From NCBI GenBank assembly GCA_030715195.1, contig JAUYVI010000003.1, positions 524,960-588,959 of the forward strand: DNA of 64,000 bases, read 5' to 3'. The stretch comes from Dongia sedimenti. Lineage in GTDB: Bacteria > Pseudomonadota > Alphaproteobacteria > Dongiales > Dongiaceae. The notes under the pieces were generated by a model, which saw only the letters and a program-made list of their open reading frames with translations, was not told the origin of the DNA and made no database searches. Shown piece by piece: positions 35,918-44,384 of this stretch. The position numbers and the translations under genes are program-made. Each line of letters opens with the position of its first letter. Positions within the stretch are counted from its first letter, which is position 1.

Positions 35918-37366
35918 ATGGTCCCCTCACCCGAACTCCGTCCGCCGTCACGCTTCGCCCTGGCAGGCGACGAGTTGCGCTGTCTGGAGTGCCTCCGCGG
36001 CAAGTCGTCCGAATCCGATGTTCCCTCGGTCACGCGCTCGTTTCTTCTGGCACGGGGATACATCGAATCGTTCAAGGGTGGGGTGGCACTGACGCCCCGC
36101 GGACGCACGGCGCTGCTGTGCGCGACGAACGTCCAGATGCCGTCGAATCGCGATGGACGCATCCCGATGAAGCTTTCCCTTATTGCGGACACCGAATTGC
36201 CGGCAACGGCAAGTACACCGTGCAAATCCGATGTACCCGCCGTCGGCTCAACCGACCCGTTCTTCATCAGTCTCGTTGGCGCGATTCAGGGTCCGGTGTT
36301 CGTGAAAGACCACCGGCTCCAATACGTTTACGTCAACGAGCCGCTCTGCCGTCTCCTGGGGCGAACCCACGCCGAGTTGATCAACCGAAGCGACTTCGAC
36401 ATCGGTCCGGTCGAACAGGCCGAGGAGTTTCGTCGGGCCGATCGCGCGGTAATGGCGGACGGCTTGCCGCGGAGCTTTGCCGAGACACTCATCAATTTCA
36501 GCGGCGACCGGATCCCCATCCTGACCAGCAAGTCCCGATTCCAAGTGCCGGGTCGCGAAGCCGAGGACGGTCACTACCTGCTGGGAATGATCACCGACAC
36601 CACGCAACAGAAACGCGCCGAAAGCGCGCTCCGATCCTCGAAGATCGCGGCGGAGGCGGCCAATCGCTCCAAGTCCTCTTTCCTCGCCAACATGAGCCAT
36701 GAGCTCCGGACGCCGCTGAACGCGATCATCGGCTTTTCCGAAGTGATCAAGGACGACGTGTTCGGCCGGGACCACGAGCGCTATCGCGCTTACGCCGACG
36801 ACATCTTCCAGAGCGGCGGCCATCTGCTGAAATTGATCAACGACATCCTGGACATCTCGAAGATCGATGCCGGAAAATACCAGTTGAACGAAGAGCCATG
36901 CGATCTTGGCGAAGCCGTTTCCGGGGCGCTGCTGTTCGTCCGCGACGTCGCGGACCGCGGCGGCGTGGCCCTGCATCAGGCTGTTCCAGCGACACTGCCG
37001 CTGCTGCGGGCCGATTTGCGCGCGGTCACCCAGATCCTGATCAACCTGGTCGGAAACGCCGTGAAATTCACCGGTCCCGGTGGGCGCGTCGATATCACGG
37101 CGACGATTGCCGAAGATCGTCTTTCGGTCACCGTGGCCGATACTGGGATCGGCATGAAGGCGAGCGATATCCCGCTCGCCTTGGCGCCGTTCCAGCAACT
37201 CGACAGCGCCTGGGAGCGAAAATACGAGGGGACCGGGCTCGGCCTGCCGCTGACCGATGCCCTGCTCAAGCTGCACGGCGGATCGATCGAAATCGACTCC
37301 ACGCTCGGTTCCGGAACCACCGTCGCCGCACACTTTCCCGCGGATCGTACCCTGGCGCGCCCCTGA
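35918..37366 (+). CDS. Soluble PAS histidine kinase with an N-terminal winged-helix-like segment
   Basis: This 482-residue kinase, counted from the ATG at 35918 (a GTG at 35858 would add 20 residues), has four parts. The first is a small winged-helix-like region (19-68: VTRSFLLARGYIESFKGG, LTPRGRTALL). A PAS domain follows (about 112-232, with GPVFVKDHRLQYVYVNEPLC). Next comes HisKA with phospho-acceptor H261 (FLANMSHELRTPLN), then HATPase_c with N box ILINLVGNAVKFT, G1 VADTGIGM and G2 YEGTGLGLPLT. There is no membrane segment or receiver, so it senses something in the cytoplasm and needs a separate response regulator, which is not adjacent. The N-terminal DNA-binding-like part is unusual. 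Confidence 0.92.
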   Translation: MVPSPELRPPSRFALAGDELRCLECLRGKSSESDVPSVTRSFLLARGYIESFKGGVALTPRGRTALLCATNVQMPSNRDGRIPMKLSLIADTELPATASTPCKSDVPAVGSTDPFFISLVGAIQGPVFVKDHRLQYVYVNEPLCRLLGRTHAELINRSDFDIGPVEQAEEFRRADRAVMADGLPRSFAETLINFSGDRIPILTSKSRFQVPGREAEDGHYLLGMITDTTQQKRAESALRSSKIAAEAANRSKSSFLANMSHELRTPLNAIIGFSEVIKDDVFGRDHERYRAYADDIFQSGGHLLKLINDILDISKIDAGKYQLNEEPCDLGEAVSGALLFVRDVADRGGVALHQAVPATLPLLRADLRAVTQILINLVGNAVKFTGPGGRVDITATIAEDRLSVTVADTGIGMKASDIPLALAPFQQLDSAWERKYEGTGLGLPLTDALLKLHGGSIEIDSTLGSGTTVAAHFPADRTLARP

Positions 37367-37463
37367 CGGGGCACGGATAGGGCGCCGTGCCGGCTTCGAT
37401 GCGGATGACAAACCCGCGCTGCTCCGCTACCGTCGGGACAACGAATAACATGACGGGCGGAGC

Positions 37464-37489
37464 CCGGCGGGATTCCGCCGGAATTTTTT
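37464..37489 (+). terminator. Intrinsic-terminator-like hairpin abutting the DMT transporter start
   Basis: CCGGCGG-GATT-CCGCCGG (37464-37481) followed by AATTTTTT ends exactly at the ATG of the next gene (37490). It has every feature of a rho-independent terminator, yet there is no room for a ribosome site between hairpin and start. It may end transcription from the kinase gene, or act as a leader switch for the transporter. Confidence 0.75.
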
Positions 37490-38386
37490 ATGACCTCTCC
37501 GATCTCCAATGCCCGCGGCATCGCGGCGATGCTGTTTGCGACCGCGTCCTACGTGGTCTGCGACACCTTCATGAAGCTGGTCACCGAGGACGGAGTGCTT
37601 CCGTTCGAGGTCCTGTTCCTGCGCGGGATCTTCGCCGTCACCTGCTGTGCCGGCCTGCTGCTGGCATTAGGCCAGTGGCGCGGAATCGGTCGTGCCTTCA
37701 GCAAGGCGTCGCTGCTGCGCGCCGGTTTCGAGACCGCCAGCGTGCTTTGCTACATCGTGGCGCTGGCGGGCATGGGGATCGCCGATGCGATCGCCATCAT
37801 CCAGACGGCACCCCTGCTCTTCATCCTGCTGATTGCGACACTCGGACGCGAGCGCATCGGGATGGTGCGGATCGGGCTGATCGCGGCCGGCTTCGTCGGA
37901 GCGCTGCTGGTGGCCCAGCCCGATGCGAGCGGCTTCACACCCGCAGCTTTGCTGGCCTTCGCCGCCGCCCTCGGCCTCGCCATACGCGACATCGCCGGCC
38001 GTGCCGTCTCCTCGGCAATTCCGGCGCTGGCAGCCACTCTGGTCACCAACATCGTCGTGCTGGTCGCTTCCGGCGTGGGCATGGCGCTGACCGAAGCGGT
38101 GGTGATGCCGAACGGGCAGCACCTGCTCTATCTCCTGGCCTCGGGCTTCTTCGTGACCCTGGGGCATTACGGGGTCTTCATGGCCTATCGGCTCGGTGCC
38201 CCTGGCGTGATCGCGCCGTTCTTCTACAGCTTCGCGGTCTGGGCGGTGCTGTCGGGGCTCATTGTGTTCGGGAACTTGCCCAATCCGCTGGCGCTGGTCG
38301 GGATCGCGGCCATCGTCGCGAGCGGCCTGGCGATCGTTCTGCTCGATCGGCAGAAGGCGCGGGAACTGGCGACCGTGCCGGAATAG
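37490..38386 (+). CDS. DMT/EamA-family transporter
   Basis: This 298-residue integral membrane protein has ten predicted helices in two EamA repeats (first about 8-140, second about 150-290). Typical segments include MLFATASYVVCDTFMKL, FLRGIFAVTCCAGLLLAL, IADAIAIIQTAPLLFILLIA and LGAPGVIAPFFYSFAVWAVL. It exports or imports small metabolites such as amino acids or nucleosides, not specified by sequence. No ribosome site precedes the ATG because the terminator-like hairpin reaches the start codon; a later start would cut the first helix. Confidence 0.92.
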   Translation: MTSPISNARGIAAMLFATASYVVCDTFMKLVTEDGVLPFEVLFLRGIFAVTCCAGLLLALGQWRGIGRAFSKASLLRAGFETASVLCYIVALAGMGIADAIAIIQTAPLLFILLIATLGRERIGMVRIGLIAAGFVGALLVAQPDASGFTPAALLAFAAALGLAIRDIAGRAVSSAIPALAATLVTNIVVLVASGVGMALTEAVVMPNGQHLLYLLASGFFVTLGHYGVFMAYRLGAPGVIAPFFYSFAVWAVLSGLIVFGNLPNPLALVGIAAIVASGLAIVLLDRQKARELATVPE

Positions 38387-38390
38387 AAAA

Positions 38391-38416
38391 GCGCCGGGCA
38401 GATGACCCAGCGCTCA
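38391..38416 (+). terminator. Hairpin after the DMT gene
   Basis: AGCGCCGGG-CAGATGA-CCCAGCGCT forms an imperfect stem five bases after the transporter stop, followed by CATTAT. It is a likely terminator between this gene and the convergent small gene, without a strong T-run. Confidence 0.45.
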
Positions 38417-38474
38417 TTATAGAACCCCCGTCCCGGCCCTCTCCTGAAAGGACAAAGGACCGTGCGGTTCGTGC

Positions 38475-38729
38475 TTAGGCGGCGTCCTGCGTCAGGATGA
38501 CCGGGCCACTGGCGCTGGTGTGGAAGGGAACGGCGCGAACTTCGCGCAGGATCGCGCGGATCGTGCCCATCACGCTCGAGAAGGGCTGTTCGGCGACCGC
38601 GTAACCGGCCGGCAGCGCGGGATCGGTGGCAAGCCGCAGCGAACCGTCTTCGCCGCGCACCAAGCCGATATCCAGCAGCTGACGGTCGTCATGCTCGGCA
38701 AGCTCGCGGACCAGGGACCGGGTGGTCAT
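38475..38729 (-). CDS. Small DUF1127-like protein (cassette B)
   Basis: This 84-residue protein has the core LAEHDDRQLLDIGLVRGEDG, nearly the same as the protein at 18832-19110 and like the DUF1127 signature. The C-terminus differs. AAGGAG nine bases before the ATG supports the start. It is divergent from the GcvA-like LysR gene at 38895 with 165 bp between them, and that gap carries the same TGCATATTTRGCCG motif as cassette A. The linkage suggests that each LysR protein controls its small partner gene. Confidence 0.82.
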   Translation of the reverse strand: MTTRSLVRELAEHDDRQLLDIGLVRGEDGSLRLATDPALPAGYAVAEQPFSSVMGTIRAILREVRAVPFHTSASGPVILTQDAA

Positions 38730-38789
38730 AATGTCGCACTCCTTCTAAACAGTCGGCGAGGCGTCTCGTTTTGCCTTCGCTCCATGACT

Positions 38790-38811
38790 TGCATATTTAG
38801 CCGGTTCTCGG
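38790..38811. promoter_or_regulatory. Promoter/operator motif shared with cassette A
   Basis: TGCATATTTAGCCGGTTCTCGG matches 19170-19190 at most positions and lies in the equivalent spot, about 60 bases upstream of the DUF1127-like start. The rest of the two gaps is not alike. The role as -10 region plus LysR site is inferred. Confidence 0.5.
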
Positions 38812-38894
38812 GGATTTTCGACTGAGTTCGGGTGTGGTTTCTGTTAACCTGAGCTAAACAGGCGCTTCACCCTCCGTTAAGGAACAGGGACGAT

Positions 38895-39821
38895 ATGGCC
38901 ACACCGCCGCCCACCCGCATGCCGGCCTTGGCTGCCTTGCGCGCATTCGAGGCCGCGGCTCGGCTCGGTTCCGTGCGCCGGGCGGCGGAAGAGCTGCACG
39001 TGACGCCGGCCGCGGTGACCCAGCAGATCCGCGCCCTCGAAGCGGATCTCGGGCTGCCCTTGGTCCGGAAGCGCGGCAATGCGCTGGAATTGACCGAGGC
39101 GGGCCTGCGCGGCAAGGACCCGCTGATCAGCGCCTTTCGGCAGATGCAGCAGGCGGTGGAGCGGATGCGGCGCCGGACCCCGCCGCGCCGGCTGCGCCTC
39201 AGCGTCGAACCGGCTTTCGCGGTGAACTGGCTGATCGCCCGCCTGCCCCGCTATCGCGAGCTGCCGAACGCGCTCGACGTGCTGCTCGACCCCACCAAAG
39301 CCGTGGTCGATCTCGCCGCCAACGAGGCGGATCTCGCGATCCGCTTCGGCCGCGGCCTCTATCCCGGGCTGGAATCGATCGATCTGTTCGAGGACGAGAT
39401 CCTGCCGGTCTGCTCGCCGGAGTATCTCAAGCGCCATCCGATCGCCAAGCCGAAGGACCTGCTCCAGCATCGTCTGCTCCGCCTCGACTGGTCGAGCCGC
39501 GAGGGTCTCTGGCCCGACTGGCCGGCCTGGCTGGAGGCGGCGGGCGTCTCCGACAGCGGCACCGTCGAGGAGCGGAGGCACGACATGACCTTTCCCGAAA
39601 GCAATCTGCTGCTGCGCGCCGCGGTCGATGGCCAGGGCGTCGCGCTGGGCCAGACTTCGCTGGTCAAGGATTACATCGAGAGCAAGCAGCTGGTGGCGCC
39701 GATTCCGAAGCGGCTCAAGACCGGCTTTCGCTATCACCTGGTCTATCCGCTGGGCGCCGACCAGCGCCCGGAGATCGCGCTGTTCCGCGACTGGATCGTC
39801 GGCGAGGCGCATCGGGAGTGA
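38895..39821 (+). CDS. GcvA-like LysR-family regulator (cassette B)
   Basis: This 308-residue regulator is a close relative of the one at 19409 but without the long basic N-terminal extension. The HTH is MPALAALRAFEAAARLGSVR then VTPAAVTQQIRALEADLG. The effector domain shows LRLSVEPAFAVNWLIARLP, EADLAIRFGRGLYPGLES and FRYHLVYPLGADQRPE. GcvA-type members typically respond to amino acids or act on amino-acid and resistance genes; the effector here is unknown. Divergent from the DUF1127-like gene, tail-to-tail with PAS_5. Confidence 0.94.
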   Translation: MATPPPTRMPALAALRAFEAAARLGSVRRAAEELHVTPAAVTQQIRALEADLGLPLVRKRGNALELTEAGLRGKDPLISAFRQMQQAVERMRRRTPPRRLRLSVEPAFAVNWLIARLPRYRELPNALDVLLDPTKAVVDLAANEADLAIRFGRGLYPGLESIDLFEDEILPVCSPEYLKRHPIAKPKDLLQHRLLRLDWSSREGLWPDWPAWLEAAGVSDSGTVEERRHDMTFPESNLLLRAAVDGQGVALGQTSLVKDYIESKQLVAPIPKRLKTGFRYHLVYPLGADQRPEIALFRDWIVGEAHRE

Positions 39822-39830
39822 AGGCGGTGC

Positions 39831-40292
39831 CTAGGCGCTCTTTCGCAGGAAGTCCACGAACACCATCATCATGTCGATCTCGCCGCCGTGAAGGCCCAAG
39901 GGAAGCTGGGCGGATTCGATGAACTTGAATTGCCTATGCGGGCCAAGATAGGCCGGACGGTAGAAGCGCGGCCGGCGGTGCTCCAGGACCCAGAGGTGAT
40001 GCCGCCAGATCGGGTTCGGGGCCCGCTGCATCGGAATTTCCGACATGCGCTTGCCGGTCCATTCCGCCGCCATGTTCTCGCGCACCGCCGTCCCGATGTA
40101 GCGGTAGCGGAAATCGACGGGATCGCGTTCCACATCGACCAGCACGAGGTTGCGCGAGAGCTTCGGCTGCTCCAGCAACGGATCGAAATCGGCGCGTGCC
40201 GGATACGGCCGATCGCCCTTCTTCAGCAGCCAATACTCATAGCCCGCGCGCGTGATCGGCGAGCGCAGGTCCGTCGCTTCGATGGCCGTCAA
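39831..40292 (-). CDS. PAS_5-family protein
   Basis: This 153-residue protein of the PAS_5 group has AGYEYWLLKKGDRPYPARADFDP near the start, VDFRYRYIGTAVRENMAAEWTG in the middle, and a C-terminal strand pair ending MMMVFVDFLRK. This compact PAS-like fold is abundant in Rhodospirillales. It probably binds a ligand or partner, but no output domain is attached. A relative is encoded at 63194-63736. Confidence 0.88.
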   Translation of the reverse strand: MTAIEATDLRSPITRAGYEYWLLKKGDRPYPARADFDPLLEQPKLSRNLVLVDVERDPVDFRYRYIGTAVRENMAAEWTGKRMSEIPMQRAPNPIWRHHLWVLEHRRPRFYRPAYLGPHRQFKFIESAQLPLGLHGGEIDMMMVFVDFLRKSA

Positions 40293-40413
40293 TCCGGGAT
40301 CGCCGATGGCCGACAGAAGGACCCTCCCCGAATACCAAGTTGTTTCGGTTCCGATCCAGACTAGGCCATCACGAGACGTTTTGGGAGTGGGATGCGGCGC
40401 ACGGCGCCGACGG

Positions 40414-43047
40414 TCAGGCCGGCACGGCCACCGAGGCGCGGTAGGCGCGGACCGGCTCGCCGTTGTTCTTCACCTGCTGGGGGCCGAGGTCTTCGTACTG
40501 CAAATGAAGAGAGCCGGCCGTACTGTCATAGACTGCGTCCGAAACACAGACGCCGCCCGGCGGCGCCAGCGCCTCGAGGCCGGTCGCAATGTTGAACCCT
40601 CCGCCCGAGACGTCGTAGCCACGGACCACGATGCTGCCACGGCCGATGCCGACGCGCAGTTCCATGCGGCGTTCCTCCGGCTGCTCGGCATTGCGCTCGC
40701 CCATTGCCCGCTGCAGCGCCAGGGCCCAGCTAACCGCATCGGCCGCGGTGTCGAACTCCAGCAGGTAGCTCTCACCGGCAATGCCGAGAATGCGGCCGCG
40801 ATAGGCGACGATCATCGGATCGATCACACGCCGGACGTCGGCCAGCACGTAAAGGGCACCGCCTTCGTCATGCGCCATCATGCGGCCGTAGCCCACGATT
40901 TCCGCCGCCACGATCACCGCGTCCCGTCGCTGCACCCCGTCAATGGGCAACCGCTCGTCGGTCGCATCCGGCGATGGGACGGCAATGCCCGGCCCCCCGG
41001 CATTGCGCGGCGGTCTGTCGGCCATGCCGACCAGCAGCGCCTCCGCCTGCCCAAGCTCGAGCGGCCGGCCGAACAGCCAGCCTTGGGCATCCTGGCACCG
41101 CAGGTTCGCCAGCACGTCGCGCTGCTCTTCGGTCTCCACGCCTTCCGCCACCACACGCAGCCCGATCTCTCGACACAGGCTCAGCATACCTTTCAGCAAC
41201 GGCGAGGCGACGCCGGCGGCGATCGTGTTGACGAAACTGCGGTCGATCTTGAGCTTGTCGAACGGAAAGCGGCCGAGATAGCTCAGTGAAGAATAGCCGG
41301 TGCCGAAATCGTCCATCGCCAGGCTCACGCCCTGCAGCTTGATCGCCATCAACGCCTCGCGCGCGCGCTCCGGATTGGCGAATAGCGCGCTTTCCGTCAG
41401 TTCGAGGGTGAGGTGGCGCGGCGGCACACCGGTCTCGGCGATCACCGCCATCAGATGGTCGATCGCCTCCGCATCGTCGAGCTGGCGACCGGAGATATTG
41501 ACGCTGACCGTGAAATCGGAGTCTTCGGCGATCAGGCCCGCCGCGCGCCATGCGACGACCTGGCAGCAGGCGGTGCGCAACACCCAGGAGCCAATCTCGC
41601 GGATCAACCCCAGGTTCTCCGCGATCGGGATGAAGACGGTCGGCGGCACCTCGCCGACCGCCGGGTCGTGCCAGCGCAGCAACGCCTCGAAGCCACGCAG
41701 GGCGCCGCTTTCCAAAGCGACAATCGGCTGATAGACGAGTTTGAGCGCATCCCGCTCTATCGCGCGGCGCAGCGCCGCCTCGATCCGCAACCGCTCGGCG
41801 GCACGCTCGCGCATCTCGAGATTGAAGACGCAATACGGCTGCTCCGAGATATCGGTATCGAGCGCCGCGGTCGCGTCGTGCATCACGGCTTCGGGGTCCG
41901 AATAGGCGGCGCTCGTCACCACCACGCCCATGCGCATGGCGGGAACGACGCCCTCACCGTCGATCAGGATCGGTGCGAGCAGGTTGTGACAAGCGCGACC
42001 GGCGATCGCCATCGCCTCATCGGCGCCGGCTATGCCGTCCAGCACGACCGCGAGCTCGCGCACCCCCGTGCGCGCCACCATATCGCCCGGCCGCGCGGAA
42101 ACCTCGATCAGGCGGGCAGCGCCGGTCATCAGAGCGTCGCCGGCGACCTGTCCCATGGTCTCGACCACGGCGTCGTAGCGGGATAGCGTCACCAGCAGCA
42201 GCGCCGAACTGCGGCCCGCCATCGGCCGGCGCTTCATCACGCTGCGCAGGCGATCGATCAACAGGGTGCGGTTCGGCAGCCCGGTGAAGGGATCGTAATA
42301 GGCATCGAGATTCGAAAGATCGGTAATCGAGCCGGCCATTCGCCGGCCGCGACCGTTGGCATGGGGCTCGCCCAGACCGCGCATCAACAGCCAGCGGGCC
42401 CCTTCATTGGGCACCATGACCCGCGCCTGCTGCCGAAAATCCGCCGTTCCCCCCTTCAAATGCGCCGCCAGCGCATCGCCGAACCGGCCGACATCGTCGA
42501 GATGAATACGCCGGGTGAAGGCCTCCATGCTGAGAACGGACTCGCCTTCGGTCAGACCGATGATGGTGCCGGCGCGAGGCGAGAGAAACAGGTGGTCGGT
42601 GGCCATCTGCCAATCCCAGATGCCGTCGCCGGATCCGGCCGCCGCCAGCGTGAATCGCTCCTCGCTGTCACGCACGCGATCCGACATGCCCTTGCGCTCG
42701 ATCGCCTGGCGGATCGTGCGCACCAGCATCGCGGCATTGACCGTGCCCTTGACGAGATAGTCCTGCGCGCCCTCCTGCATCATGCGCAATCCGGTCGCGT
42801 CATCTTCGACGCCGGTCAGCATAACGATCGGCAGATTGGGCGCCGCCGCGACGATCTGCGCAAGGCCGCCCACATCGTCGCTCCCAGGCAGGTAGTCCAA
42901 TAGAGCGACATCGACGACATCGCGCTCCAGGAACTTCAGCGCCTCGTCGATACGCTGGAAATGCGCCACCTGGAAGGTGAAGACCGGATGCTCGGCCAGC
43001 GCTTCCCGCACCAGACGCGTATCGGCCGGATTGTCTTCGACCAGCAT
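40414..43047 (-). CDS. REC-PAS-GGDEF-EAL protein with C-terminal nucleotide-cyclase-like domain
   Basis: This 877-residue signalling protein has five parts. The receiver (1-118) carries phospho-acceptor D51, with E4/D5, T78 and K100. A PAS domain spans about 125-245. The GGDEF domain (about 250-415) has its signature degenerated to GVREL (328-332), so it is probably not a cyclase. The EAL domain (about 425-675) has E454, N517, E549, D579/D580, K600 and E635 and the DDFGTGYSS loop intact, so a c-di-GMP phosphodiesterase is likely. The class III adenylyl/guanylyl cyclase homology domain (about 705-870) has Glu in place of the first metal Asp (AAEIVGYGRMM) and AGES instead of GDG. The cyclase part is probably a ligand or dimer module. 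The ATG begins directly at the first receiver strand; no other ATG, GTG or TTG is in frame. Confidence 0.93.
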   Translation of the reverse strand: MLVEDNPADTRLVREALAEHPVFTFQVAHFQRIDEALKFLERDVVDVALLDYLPGSDDVGGLAQIVAAAPNLPIVMLTGVEDDATGLRMMQEGAQDYLVKGTVNAAMLVRTIRQAIERKGMSDRVRDSEERFTLAAAGSGDGIWDWQMATDHLFLSPRAGTIIGLTEGESVLSMEAFTRRIHLDDVGRFGDALAAHLKGGTADFRQQARVMVPNEGARWLLMRGLGEPHANGRGRRMAGSITDLSNLDAYYDPFTGLPNRTLLIDRLRSVMKRRPMAGRSSALLLVTLSRYDAVVETMGQVAGDALMTGAARLIEVSARPGDMVARTGVRELAVVLDGIAGADEAMAIAGRACHNLLAPILIDGEGVVPAMRMGVVVTSAAYSDPEAVMHDATAALDTDISEQPYCVFNLEMRERAAERLRIEAALRRAIERDALKLVYQPIVALESGALRGFEALLRWHDPAVGEVPPTVFIPIAENLGLIREIGSWVLRTACCQVVAWRAAGLIAEDSDFTVSVNISGRQLDDAEAIDHLMAVIAETGVPPRHLTLELTESALFANPERAREALMAIKLQGVSLAMDDFGTGYSSLSYLGRFPFDKLKIDRSFVNTIAAGVASPLLKGMLSLCREIGLRVVAEGVETEEQRDVLANLRCQDAQGWLFGRPLELGQAEALLVGMADRPPRNAGGPGIAVPSPDATDERLPIDGVQRRDAVIVAAEIVGYGRMMAHDEGGALYVLADVRRVIDPMIVAYRGRILGIAGESYLLEFDTAADAVSWALALQRAMGERNAEQPEERRMELRVGIGRGSIVVRGYDVSGGGFNIATGLEALAPPGGVCVSDAVYDSTAGSLHLQYEDLGPQQVKNNGEPVRAYRASVAVPA

Positions 43048-43263
43048 GACGCGATACAGCGGGCGCCCGCTGTCATTCTCCAGCGAGGCCGCCAGCTCGG
43101 GCCGGGATAAATTGTTGATAACGATACCTTTAGGGCGATCGAAAGCGCCGACAGGTTCACGTAAGGGACCCGATCGGGGTTAACCCTGCCATATTATCGT
43201 TAATCGAGCGTTAATATTCCTAAACGACGGAACGTGGGTTTGGCAGTAAAGTCAGGGTCGCAC

Positions 43264-43286
43264 GTGGGCCAACCATCCGGGCCCAC
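43264..43286 (-). terminator. Strong hairpin after hupE
   Basis: GTGGGCC-N9-GGCCCAC lies eight bases beyond the hupE stop (minus strand). It is a probable terminator or 3'-end stabiliser without a T-run. The remaining gap 43048-43263 shows no gene. Confidence 0.5.
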
Positions 43287-43294
43287 CGCAACAG

Positions 43295-43897
43295 TTAAAT
43301 GATACCGGTTAGGATCCCGAGTCCGGCAACCGCCAAGGCGACTCCGCCGAACTGGATTGCGCGCGGCGCGGCGGCGCGGCCGAACCGCGCGATGCCGAGG
43401 CCGAGACCGATACCCGCGGCATGCAGCAGAGCCGTCGCCAGCATGAACCCCAGTCCATATTCAAGACCCGAGGCATCGACGGGCATCTCGGCGCCATGGG
43501 CATGGCCGTGAAAAATCGCAAAGATTCCGACCAGTCCTATCGCCGCGGCGACCGGCCACTTCCATTGCAGCGCGACCGCCAGGCCGAGCACGATCACCGA
43601 CATCGCGATTCCAGCCTCGACGAAGGGCACGCCGATCCCGGCAACGCCGAGCGCGCCGCCCACGGCCATGACTGAAACGAAGCTGAGCGGCACCGCCCAG
43701 AGCGCCCGGCCGCCGAGATTGGCCGCGAACAGGCCGACCGCGACCATGGCGAGGACATGATCGAGCCCGGTAACCGGATGCACGAAACCCTGCAGGAAGC
43801 CGACGGTCGCACCGTGGCCGGTATGAGCCCAGGCGGCGGTCGGGAGCAGGCTGGCAGCAATTGCCAAGGCGGCGCGAAGGACGGAGCGTGTGGACAT
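43295..43897 (-). CDS. hupE: HupE/UreJ-family metal transporter-like protein
   Basis: This 200-residue membrane protein has a signal peptide (about residues 1-24, ending AAWA) and six hydrophobic segments. The family motif HPxxGxDH is present as FVHPVTGLDHVLAM, and a histidine-rich IFHGHAHGAEMP lies later. HupE/UreJ proteins take up nickel or cobalt for hydrogenase or urease. Neither enzyme is encoded nearby, so this is a stand-alone copy. No cobalamin or Ni/Co riboswitch is recognisable upstream. Confidence 0.9.
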   Translation of the reverse strand: MSTRSVLRAALAIAASLLPTAAWAHTGHGATVGFLQGFVHPVTGLDHVLAMVAVGLFAANLGGRALWAVPLSFVSVMAVGGALGVAGIGVPFVEAGIAMSVIVLGLAVALQWKWPVAAAIGLVGIFAIFHGHAHGAEMPVDASGLEYGLGFMLATALLHAAGIGLGLGIARFGRAAAPRAIQFGGVALAVAGLGILTGII

Positions 43898-44078
43898 CGA
43901 GATCTCCCTGCTGGCTGGGGTAATACTTTTTCCGAATATTTCACACGCGGCCGGGCATGGTCAACGATTCAGCCGCGCTTCTCGATGAATACTGCGGCCG
44001 CACGAATGCTGACAGCCGTCGTTCCGACCGATAACCTCCCCGTTGCGGCATGAGTCGCCGCGCTGACGTGGGGATCCG

Positions 44079-44372
44079 ATGGCGCACCGCAAGCGATCGA
44101 ACCTGGTGGCGCACCTGTTGCGCGGAAACTCCATCACGACGCCGCCCGCGCTCGTTCTCAATCCTTGGATCGGGCACAATGGCGGACCCTTGCCGGACGA
44201 TCTCGATCCGAATGGTTCCTGGCGGCTCTATTGCTGGACCAAGGCGCATAACGAGGCATGGAAGACGCCGCCGCGAGAGATTGCGCTTCGGCGCCTGGCC
44301 CGCGCGGAGGAGCTTGAGATGAGCTATCGGGATTACACGTCGGAGATCCTCGACACCGGACGATTCCTCTAA
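44079..44372 (+). CDS. Small conserved hypothetical protein (GHNGGP motif)
   Basis: This 97-residue protein has a central IGHNGGPLPDDLDPNGSWRL and a helical, Arg/Glu-rich C-terminus, WKTPPREIALRRLARAEEL. I associate the GHNGGP motif with short hypotheticals of Rhizobiales and relatives; no function is known to me. It is twelve bases upstream of the OsmC gene and probably in one transcript with OsmC and TspO. Confidence 0.75.
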   Translation: MAHRKRSNLVAHLLRGNSITTPPALVLNPWIGHNGGPLPDDLDPNGSWRLYCWTKAHNEAWKTPPREIALRRLARAEELEMSYRDYTSEILDTGRFL

Positions 44373-44384
44373 GAGAGTGCGCGG

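Noticed and set aside
43898..44078. Metal or cobalamin riboswitch upstream of hupE
   Set aside because: The leader is short and lacks the B12-box or the four-way-junction pattern of Ni/Co riboswitches.
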